A stretch of DNA of 58,722 nucleotides from Gammaproteobacteria bacterium (GTDB lineage Bacteria > Pseudomonadota > Gammaproteobacteria > GCA-001735895): assembly GCA_030595795.1 (NCBI GenBank), contig JAUVCH010000011.1, forward strand, positions 1 through 58,722, read 5' to 3'. Shown here piece after piece: positions 8,020 to 14,760 of this stretch. Every line of letters starts with the position of its first letter. The stretch's first letter is position 1. Both the position numbers and the translations under genes were made by a program. The notes beneath the pieces are model-generated. The model was not told where the DNA came from. It saw only the letters and a list, made by a program, of their open reading frames with translations, and did not search any database.

Positions 8020-9920
8020 AGAGTTTTCAAACACTGCTGGTTATCATGGTTTTTGGCCTTGCAACCCAGGCTATTGCTGGTCTGACTGGCATCGAAACAC
8101 CTGAATTACAGTCGCGCGTTGATGCGGACGAAATGGCACCGGTGCAGCAACGTATACCGCTTCAACCACTAGTGGTAAATTTTGGTGGTGAATTTAGGTC
8201 GGGGATTCACGGCGGGCAGTTGCGCCTGTTAATGGGTAAACAGAAGGACATCCGTCAAATGGTGATATACGGCTACGCGCGCCTGGTTGGTTATGACAGC
8301 GAATTCGAACTGGAAGCCGATATTCTGCGGAGTTTTGAAGTCGTTGAAGGTCGAATATTTACGTTAAACTTGCGCAAGGGCCATCGTTGGTCCGATGGTC
8401 AACCTTTTACTAGCGAAGACTTTCGCTATTACTGGGAGGATGTTGCTAATCATCCAGGGCTTTCGAAAACAGGTATTCCAAAAGCCTTACTCATCGAAGG
8501 TGAGGCACCGGTGGTGGAGTTTCTGGATGATTACACGGTGCGTTATAGCTGGTCGAAACCTAATCCGTTTTTCCTGCCAGCTCTGGCTGCCCCGAGTCCA
8601 TTGTACATCTACAAGCCCGCTCATTACTTACGACAGTTTCATCAACGTTATCAAACCGACGAAGCTCTCACCCAATTGATCGAAACGTTTAGCGCACGAA
8701 ACTGGATGGCTGTGCATTTCGATCGAGATCGACCCTATAAGGCGACAAATCCAGAGTTGCCAACCCTGCAGCCCTGGGTTAACAGTACCTATCCGCCATC
8801 CGAGCGATTTATATTTAAACGCAATGTCTATTATCACCGTGTCGACTCCAACGGTCGACAGTTACCCTATATCGACAGCATTGCAATCAACATAGTCTCA
8901 AGCAAACTAGTACCCGCGAAGACCGGTGCCGGTGAGTCTGATTTGCAAGCGCGCTACCTGCGTATGGATAATTATACTTTTCTGAAACAGTCTGAACAGC
9001 GCAATAATTTCAAAGTGCGTTTATGGCGAACAGCCAAGGGATCGCACGTAGCGTTACTACCGAATTTGAATACTCGCGATGAAGCCATGCGAAACCTGTT
9101 GCGAGATGTTCACTTTCGGCGTGCACTGTCTTTAGCGATCGACCGGCACGAAGTTAATCAGGTGGTTTATTTTGGCCTCGTTAAAGAGAGCAGTAATACT
9201 GTGATAGCTGCGAGCCCATTATTCAAACCTGAATATCAGAACGCCTGGGCAGATTTTGATATAGCTAAAGCTAATGCGCTACTCGATGAGATCGGACTGA
9301 CTGAGCGCGATAGCCGTGGTGTTCGCTTGCTGGCTGATGGTAGGCCGCTAGAAATCATGATCCAGACCGCCGGCGAAAGCACCGAACAAACCGATGTGCT
9401 GGAATTAATTCACGATAGCTGGCTGCAGGCAGGGGTGAAGCTTTACAGCATACCATCGACCCGCGAAGTATTTCGTAATCGTATTTTTTCCGGTGATGCG
9501 GTGATGTCGGTCTGGTCGGGTCTGGAGAATGGTATACCGACTGCCGATTCGAACCCACTTGAACTCGCACCGACTAGAAAGTATCAGTATCAGTGGCCAA
9601 AATGGGGTCAGTATTACGAGTCTAGTGGTCAGTCGGGTGAAAAACCGGACGATGACCAGGTCGTCGAGCTCATGGCGCTTAACGATTTGTGGCGGCGTAC
9701 TTCGGATCGACAGGGTCGCGCGAAAATATGGCATAAAATGCTCAGAATTAACAGCGAACAGGTTTTTACGATTGGTGTCATCAACTCGGTGCAACACCCG
9801 GTCGTGGTCAATCGATATTTAAACAATGTGCCAGAATCCGGGTTTTATAATTTTGACCCCGGCGCCTACTTTGGCATTTACCGGCCGGATAGTTTCTGGT
9901 TTGACGAGGAGCGACGATAG
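8016..9920 (+). CDS. yejA: Periplasmic peptide-binding protein (SBP family 5, YejA-like)
   Basis: This 634-residue extracellular solute-binding protein of family 5 captures peptides in the periplasm for the ABC importer. The GTG at 8016 overlaps the ATPase stop (GTGA) and gives a clean signal peptide (a basic start, hydrophobic core, cleavage after ATQAIAG near residue 22). A longer reading from TTG 7992 would spoil it. Family landmarks include LRKGHRWSDGQPFTSEDF near residue 120 and the RRALSLAIDR segment near residue 370. The length and the GIHGGQLRLL-type N-terminus resemble YejA-type proteins. Ligand is unknown; small peptides or microcin C-like compounds are typical of the family. Confidence 0.88.
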   Translation: MKSFQTLLVIMVFGLATQAIAGLTGIETPELQSRVDADEMAPVQQRIPLQPLVVNFGGEFRSGIHGGQLRLLMGKQKDIRQMVIYGYARLVGYDSEFELEADILRSFEVVEGRIFTLNLRKGHRWSDGQPFTSEDFRYYWEDVANHPGLSKTGIPKALLIEGEAPVVEFLDDYTVRYSWSKPNPFFLPALAAPSPLYIYKPAHYLRQFHQRYQTDEALTQLIETFSARNWMAVHFDRDRPYKATNPELPTLQPWVNSTYPPSERFIFKRNVYYHRVDSNGRQLPYIDSIAINIVSSKLVPAKTGAGESDLQARYLRMDNYTFLKQSEQRNNFKVRLWRTAKGSHVALLPNLNTRDEAMRNLLRDVHFRRALSLAIDRHEVNQVVYFGLVKESSNTVIAASPLFKPEYQNAWADFDIAKANALLDEIGLTERDSRGVRLLADGRPLEIMIQTAGESTEQTDVLELIHDSWLQAGVKLYSIPSTREVFRNRIFSGDAVMSVWSGLENGIPTADSNPLELAPTRKYQYQWPKWGQYYESSGQSGEKPDDDQVVELMALNDLWRRTSDRQGRAKIWHKMLRINSEQVFTIGVINSVQHPVVVNRYLNNVPESGFYNFDPGAYFGIYRPDSFWFDEERR

Positions 9921-10918
9921 TGCTGGCCTATATACTGCGTCGCCTGTTGGGCATGATACCCACCTTGCTGGTAATCAGTATGCTGGTATTTGTCATCATT
10001 CAATTACCGCCTGGCGATTACCTCGAAAGTTATATCGCTGAACTCGAAAGTCAGGGCGAGTCTGTCGATGAACAGAAGATTGCATTCTTACGGGAAGAGT
10101 ATGGACTCGACCGTCCACTGTATGAGCAATATCTGGCCTGGCTGGGCGGCATGTTACAGGGCGACTTCGGTTATTCGTTTGAGTACAGCTTGCCGGTAAC
10201 CGAGGTAGTCGGTGATCGATTATTTCTCACTGTTTTAATTTCAGTAGTAACGATTCTGTTTACCTGGGTGATTGCATTCCCGATTGGTATCTACTCGGCA
10301 ACCCACCAATATAGCTGGGGCGATTATGGCTTGTCATTTCTCGGTTTTATCGGCCTGGCAACACCTAATTTTTTACTTGCTTTGGTGATGCTTTATTTCG
10401 CCAATGTCTACTTCGGGACATCTATTGGTGGTCTGATGGCTGCTGAATATATCGATGCCCCCTGGAGCATGGATAAAATGATTTCGGTGCTCGAACATTT
10501 ATGGATTCCAGTCGTGGTCATTGGTACATCGGGCACCGCCGGTATGATTCGACGACTACGGGCCAATCTACTAGACGAATTGCAAAAACAATACGTGGTC
10601 ACTGGTCGCGCCAAGGGCTTACCACCAGGCAAACTTTTGATCAAGTATCCCTTACGCGTCTCACTCAATTTTTTTATTGCCGACATAGGTAACCTGCTAC
10701 CCACTGTTATTTCCGGTGCTGAAATTGTTGCAGTGGTCATGTCGCTACCGACTACCGGACCGATATTGCTCGCGGCGCTGCAAAGCCAGGATATGTATCT
10801 GGCGGGTTCGTTTCTGATGTTTCTCGCGGTGTTAACCGTATTTGGTGTGCTGGTGTCGGATATCGCGCTGGCGATCCTCGATCCTCGCATACGCCTGCAG
10901 GGAGATATGGACAAATGA
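9920..10918 (+). CDS. yejB: Peptide ABC importer permease (YejB-like)
   Basis: This 332-residue inner-membrane permease has about six helices and the inward-facing EAA loop near residues 215-245 (GTAGMIRRLRANLLDEL, VTGRAKGLP) that docks on the ATPase. Its N-terminus, LAYILRRLLGMIPTLLVI, is typical of DppB/OppB/YejB permeases. The insertion after the first helix (PPGDYLESYIAELESQGES) is the hallmark of the YejB branch. The GTG start shares its G with the TAG stop of the binding-protein gene. The downstream permease starts inside its stop, so the operon is tightly coupled. Confidence 0.9.
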   Translation: MLAYILRRLLGMIPTLLVISMLVFVIIQLPPGDYLESYIAELESQGESVDEQKIAFLREEYGLDRPLYEQYLAWLGGMLQGDFGYSFEYSLPVTEVVGDRLFLTVLISVVTILFTWVIAFPIGIYSATHQYSWGDYGLSFLGFIGLATPNFLLALVMLYFANVYFGTSIGGLMAAEYIDAPWSMDKMISVLEHLWIPVVVIGTSGTAGMIRRLRANLLDELQKQYVVTGRAKGLPPGKLLIKYPLRVSLNFFIADIGNLLPTVISGAEIVAVVMSLPTTGPILLAALQSQDMYLAGSFLMFLAVLTVFGVLVSDIALAILDPRIRLQGDMDK

Positions 10919-12075
10919 ACCAACAGGCAAGAATCGAACATTTTGTCTCCAGCGAACCCTTCGACCCAGGTTCAATAGAATCACTCACGCCCGAGCAGGA
11001 AAAATACTATCTGGCATCGCAGTGGACGTTGATGTGGTGGAAGTTAAAACGTCATCGGCTGGCGCTTATTTGTGGCATTATCCTGGCGATTAACTATGCC
11101 ACCGTATTGTTTAGTGAAATCATCGCGCCTTATAATTTACATACACGCAACTCCGATTATATTTACTCTCCACCGCAGTCGGTGCATTTGTTTCATGAGG
11201 GAGAGTTTATCGGTCCGTTTGTTTACGGTCGTGGCTATGAACTCGATATGGAAATACTGAAACGCAATTACCCGGTAAACAAAGCCGATGTGCAGCCGTT
11301 ACGATTTTTTTGCCAGGGCGATAGCTATGAGTTCTGGGGTTTGTTTAAAGCTGATTTTCATCTGGTCTGCCCACCGGAAGCCGGTAGTTTCTTTTTATTA
11401 GGGACGGATAGACTGGGTCGGGATGTATTTTCAAGAATAACCTACGGCGCACGAATATCATTAACTATCGGGCTGGTTGGCATTACCATCAGTTTTCTAT
11501 TTGGCATTGTCATCGGCGGGCTGGCTGGATATTACGGCGGTTGGGTTGATGTCACCGTGCAACGTGTCATCGAAGTGATACGCTCCTTCCCTGAGCTACC
11601 CTTATGGATGGCGCTATCTGCTGTATTGCCGGTGAACTGGAGCCCGATACTCATCTTCTTTGGCATCACAGTAATTCTTGCGCTACTCGACTGGACCGGG
11701 TTGGCGCGGGCAGTGCGTTCGAAACTTTTAGCATTGCGCGAAGAAGATTTCTGTACTGCTGCCGAACTTATGGGTGCGAAGCCAAGTCGTATTATCGGTC
11801 GACATTTATTACCTGGTTTTATGAGTCACTTAATCGCATCGGCGACCTTATCGATCCCAGCGATGATACTCGGTGAAACGGCATTGAGTTTCCTCGGCCT
11901 TGGCCTACGACCGCCGATTACCAGTTGGGGGGTTTTGCTTAACGAGGCGCAAAATATAAATGTTGTTGCCCTCTATCCATGGCTGCTATACCCAGTGGTT
12001 CCGGTGGTGTTGGTTATACTCGCGTTTAATTTCTTTGGTGACGGCTTGCGCGATGCTGCTGATCCCTATAAATAA
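10915..12075 (+). CDS. yejE: Peptide ABC importer permease (YejE-like)
   Basis: This 386-residue second permease of the importer has the OppC/DppC/YejE pattern. It starts with a cytoplasmic N-terminus and a helix at about 45-65, then a long periplasmic insert (about 66-155). After that comes LLGTDRLGRDVFSRITYGARISL and the transport domain with its EAA loop (FCTAAELMGAKPSRIIGRHLLPG). It ends with the family-typical FNFFGDGLRDAADP. The ATG overlaps the preceding stop as ATGA. Order here is ATPase, binding protein, permease, permease, unlike the yejABEF order of enterobacteria, but the complement is the same. Confidence 0.9.
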   Translation: MNQQARIEHFVSSEPFDPGSIESLTPEQEKYYLASQWTLMWWKLKRHRLALICGIILAINYATVLFSEIIAPYNLHTRNSDYIYSPPQSVHLFHEGEFIGPFVYGRGYELDMEILKRNYPVNKADVQPLRFFCQGDSYEFWGLFKADFHLVCPPEAGSFFLLGTDRLGRDVFSRITYGARISLTIGLVGITISFLFGIVIGGLAGYYGGWVDVTVQRVIEVIRSFPELPLWMALSAVLPVNWSPILIFFGITVILALLDWTGLARAVRSKLLALREEDFCTAAELMGAKPSRIIGRHLLPGFMSHLIASATLSIPAMILGETALSFLGLGLRPPITSWGVLLNEAQNINVVALYPWLLYPVVPVVLVILAFNFFGDGLRDAADPYK

Positions 12076-12089
12076 ACCTGATTTATAAC

Positions 12090-12971
12090 ATGACAATAAA
12101 ATTAGAGGCGAGGAAATCCTGTCCTGTTTGCGAATCACAGGCGAGCGATCTCGTTTACCAGTTACCCTTTCATAATCAAAGTCTGAAAAAATTCATGGTT
12201 GATTTTTATGGTCAGAGAGCCGATCTTGCGTTTCTCGAAGACTATAAATTTCAAATTAAAAAATGTCCCAGCTGTGGTTTTTTGTTCCAGGTGAATACGC
12301 TCAACGATGAGGGTATGTCAGCGCTTTATGGCAAATGGGTCGATAATGAAAAAAGCCTGCACAAGAAACAACAGGCAAATGCAAGGTTATTTAGACAATA
12401 TGCTGGACAGCTAGAAAATATATCTCAGCTATTTCGACAGCCGTCGCATCAACTAAAGATTCTCGAGTATGGTATGGGCTGGGGATACTGGAGCCGAATG
12501 GCGAGCGCGTTTGGCTATCAGGTTAGTGGCCTGGAAGTATCACCCGAACGAGTCGAGCACGCTCGTAGCCTGGGTGTGAATACTATCCAGTCATTGCCAG
12601 ATGGAGGCTCTAATTTTGACTTTATCTACGCCAATCAAGTGTTCGAACATCTTGATCATCCCTTGCAAACACTGTGTGAATTGCGAGACCAGCTTAAAAC
12701 CGGTGGGATAATTTACCTGCGGGTACCCGATGGCAGAAAAGTTGAATCGCAGCTTAGAAGTCATGGTTGGAGTGAAAATCTGAATGCCATCCATCCGCTT
12801 GAACATGTCAATTGTTTTACCCGTAAAACGCTAAAAACCCTGGCGAAAAATGCAAGATTAAATCCCGTGCAGCCGCCATTACGGGTAGATATCAAACGAT
12901 TTTGGGGTGGTTTGAAGCGAGAGATTAATGACCGTTGGCTGACTACGCATATTTATTTTAGGCGGGAATGA
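12090..12971 (+). CDS. Zinc-ribbon class I SAM-dependent methyltransferase
   Basis: This 293-residue protein begins with a four-cysteine zinc site (CPVC at residues 11-14 and CPSC near 61-64). A Rossmann methyltransferase follows, with the SAM-binding stretch LEYGMGWGYWSRMA near residue 127 and a late FEHLDHPLQTL segment. The architecture, a zinc ribbon then a Methyltransf_23 domain, occurs in sugar and small-molecule C- or O-methyltransferases. It follows the importer operon after 14 bases and may be cotranscribed. It might belong to the surface-sugar genes around it; the substrate cannot be read from sequence. Confidence 0.8.
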   Translation: MTIKLEARKSCPVCESQASDLVYQLPFHNQSLKKFMVDFYGQRADLAFLEDYKFQIKKCPSCGFLFQVNTLNDEGMSALYGKWVDNEKSLHKKQQANARLFRQYAGQLENISQLFRQPSHQLKILEYGMGWGYWSRMASAFGYQVSGLEVSPERVEHARSLGVNTIQSLPDGGSNFDFIYANQVFEHLDHPLQTLCELRDQLKTGGIIYLRVPDGRKVESQLRSHGWSENLNAIHPLEHVNCFTRKTLKTLAKNARLNPVQPPLRVDIKRFWGGLKREINDRWLTTHIYFRRE

Positions 12972-13177
12972 CTTTACGACAAACTAATAGCAGAAGTATG
13001 GGAATGGCAATAATTTGATGTACGTGGTAGGTTTTTGGACTTAATAGGGGTTTAATAGTATTAAATTTTGGGGTCTGGTGGATGCATGATTTTTTTGAAA
13101 AAACATAGGTTGGAGTTTCCGGTGTTTGAATGTGGGAAGTTCTAATTTATTTAGGCTGTTATAAGGAAAAGGGATAA

Positions 13178-13483
13178 ATGGAAGAAATTAAAAATCTACC
13201 ACTACATGATGGGCTTCTAGACTCCATCGTGATTAAGTGGTCAAAAGGAGTTGTTGAGTTTCATTTTTCTGTCTTTAGCGAAAAAGGTAAATCTGCACAA
13301 CCACATCTGCTAAAATTCTTGCAGGTATCTGAATTAAACGTACCTCACACTTCCCCTTGGGGTGAATCTGGGTCTGTTAACAGCATCGACTATGAGAATG
13401 GGATATGTAAAATCCAAATTCAAAGCGGAGATGACATTACAATAAAAGCCGAGGGATATAGTTTTGTACTAAAAAAACCTTAA
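13178..13483 (+). CDS. Small hypothetical protein, possible integron cassette gene
   Basis: I do not recognise a functional family for this 101-residue protein with confidence. It looks like an all-beta domain with landmarks LPLHDGLLDSI (6-16), PHTSPWGESGSVNSI and IQIQSGDDITI. It resembles small proteins of unknown function often carried on gene cassettes. It has no signal peptide or membrane helix. ATG 13178 has AAGGAAAAGGG upstream. It is followed immediately by an attC-like hairpin, which supports a cassette origin. The 206 bases before it hold no gene and I see no attC site there. Confidence 0.6.
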   Translation: MEEIKNLPLHDGLLDSIVIKWSKGVVEFHFSVFSEKGKSAQPHLLKFLQVSELNVPHTSPWGESGSVNSIDYENGICKIQIQSGDDITIKAEGYSFVLKKP

Positions 13484-13545
13484 AACAAGAGTTTCAAAAT
13501 GACTCGGCGCACAAGCGTGCCTCAAATTTTAAACCGGCGTTAGCC
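13484..13545 (+). repeat. attC-like integron recombination site
   Basis: Right after the stop of the small gene lies an imperfect palindrome. An AACAAG half site (13485-13490) is followed by arms TTTCAAAAT (13492-13500) and ATTTTAAA (13526-13533) around a GCAC-AAGC-GTGC core (13509-13520). It ends in GCGTTAGCC (13537-13545), close to the R-prime core (GTTRRRY type). The next gene ends with GGCTAAC (13946-13952), the exact complement of GTTAGCC, overlapping its stop codon, as cassette genes often do. No integrase gene is in the window. The second site lacks a closing half, so at most a remnant array is present. Confidence 0.5.
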
Positions 13546-13564
13546 GAAAAAGAAAGGAAATGGC

Positions 13565-13951
13565 ATGGGTGAAACAGTGTTTAATCAAACCGGCATATAT
13601 ATCGCTTATCCAACCACATCAGAATTAAAATCGATTTATAGGCCCAAAAATTATAAAACATTGGTTAACGATCAACATACAAAAGTTGGTATTGCTAAAG
13701 ATAGTTTTAAATCTAGAAGTAGAGGCTACTATGGTAACTTTGATAATGAAGTTGAATTCATCCCAATAGTAATCATTGATGTTAAGTATTTAGACCAGAT
13801 TGAAAAACTTGTATTGTCAGAGATCAAAGCTGAATTCTCGAAAGTCGGTAGAGCAAGAGAGTGGTTTAAAACCACAAACTATAAAAGAATCACCGAAATC
13901 ATATTCAGCACATTAAAATCCACAGGTATCGAACATGAACGAATCGGCTAA
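13565..13951 (+). CDS. GIY-YIG-like (T5orf172/MUG113-type) nuclease-family protein
   Basis: This 128-residue protein has the outline of a compact GIY-YIG-like fold. TGIYIAY near residue 9 forms the first strand. VGIAKDSFKSRSRGYYGNF (about 42-60) is the substrate-binding helix region, QIEKLVLSEI (about 79-88) holds the candidate catalytic Glu, and AREWFKT is near residue 99. That combination is typical of the T5orf172/MUG113 branch, seen in phages and mobile cassettes. Activity is inferred from the fold only. AAAGGAAA precedes ATG 13565. The gene sits between GTTAGCC and GGCTAAC, which suggests an integron-type cassette. Confidence 0.6.
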   Translation: MGETVFNQTGIYIAYPTTSELKSIYRPKNYKTLVNDQHTKVGIAKDSFKSRSRGYYGNFDNEVEFIPIVIIDVKYLDQIEKLVLSEIKAEFSKVGRAREWFKTTNYKRITEIIFSTLKSTGIEHERIG

Positions 13952-14038
13952 CAAGCAAGTGACTATGGTATCGTTCACTACGCTCACTCGGATGCTTCGT
14001 TTGCGGCTTCGCACAGCACATGCCGGGCATCAGAACTC

Positions 14039-14308
14039 TCAAAATTGATCATAGTGCCCACCTATCGCAAAAATATATATATATTCATTATCATGTTTAT
14101 ATATCACGCGATCTTTTTGACTAATGCGTCGGGACCACAAACCAGAAAGGTTATGTTTCAATGATTCAGGCTTACCTGTCCCGCTGCATGGATCATCGCG
14201 GAGCAATTCTTTCAGTACTCGGCAAAGAGACTTATGCAGCTTTTTATCTTTCAACCTGAGTTCTTCATAAGCAATCCATGTATTACTTTCAAATACCAGT
14301 GATCTCAT
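14039..14308 (-). CDS. yoeB: YoeB-family toxin, ribosome-dependent mRNA interferase
   Basis: This 89-residue RelE-superfamily toxin closely follows YoeB. GKPESLKHNLSGLWSRRI (45-62) and RVIYKH are present, as are the catalytic set Glu48, Arg67, His85 and Tyr86, two positions later than in E. coli YoeB. It should cleave mRNA in the ribosomal A site when freed from YefM. The start overlaps the antitoxin gene by 20 bases, so the pair is translationally coupled. All key residues are intact. It is oriented against the small genes to its left, as toxin-antitoxin cassettes often are. Confidence 0.92.
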   Translation of the reverse strand: MRSLVFESNTWIAYEELRLKDKKLHKSLCRVLKELLRDDPCSGTGKPESLKHNLSGLWSRRISQKDRVIYKHDNEYIYIFAIGGHYDQF

Positions 14309-14561
14309 CTAGCTCCCCAGTTGTTGGCTGGTATCCTTTGTTTTTTGCGTGGGAGTCGCTAGACGCGGCAATTTGCTTCATCAGACTACTGTTTTGTAAA
14401 ACATGCAATGTTTCTTGTTCACGCTCCCAATCATCGGCGCTTACCACAATAAAATCTTCGCCGGTACGGCGAGTCACTTTTATTGGTATGTGTTGGCTAA
14501 CTACTTGTTCTACAAAGCTTTTCAAATTGTCTCTAAATCTATTTACACTTATAGTGTCCAT
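14289..14561 (-). CDS. yefM: YefM-family antitoxin
   Basis: This 90-residue Phd/YefM antitoxin has the expected N-terminal DNA-binding domain (ISVNRFRDNLKSFVEQVV, then VTRRTGEDFIVVSADDWE, residues 4-47). Its flexible acidic C-terminus would bind YoeB. It represses its own operon together with the toxin. A perfect 8-base inverted repeat lies 17 bases upstream of its start and is a good operator. The ATG follows GAGAATAAAAA, a modest ribosome binding site. Confidence 0.92.
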   Translation of the reverse strand: MDTISVNRFRDNLKSFVEQVVSQHIPIKVTRRTGEDFIVVSADDWEREQETLHVLQNSSLMKQIAASSDSHAKNKGYQPTTGELDEITGI

Positions 14562-14577
14562 TTTTTATTCTCATTAA

Positions 14578-14598
14578 ATGTACGGTATTGCCGTACAT
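14578..14598 (-). promoter_or_regulatory. Operator/promoter of yefM-yoeB
   Basis: A perfect inverted repeat, ATGTACGG-5-CCGTACAT, contains the TGTAC core that YefM-type regulators recognise. On the minus strand a TTGACT box lies just upstream of it, so the palindrome overlaps the expected -10 region. Binding of YefM-YoeB here would block the promoter. Confidence 0.65.
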
Positions 14599-14760
14599 CA
14601 TAGTCAAAAAGCCCTAACATGGCAATCAACTAAGAGCTTATCGACATGAAAGGCACAGTTTCGCCCACAACTCCGATGGTACCCGAGCTAGACAAAATAG
14701 AACCTCTTTTGACCTCGTCTCGCAAGACAGCCGGACATTTTAAATTTCAAGAACAACCAA

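Noticed and set aside
13946..14038. Second attC site after the GIY-YIG-like gene
   Set aside because: GGCTAAC is present, but no closing GTTAGCC-like half follows before the yoeB gene.
14600..14640. attC half site CCCTAAC near the yefM promoter
   Set aside because: No partner half site or palindrome follows it.
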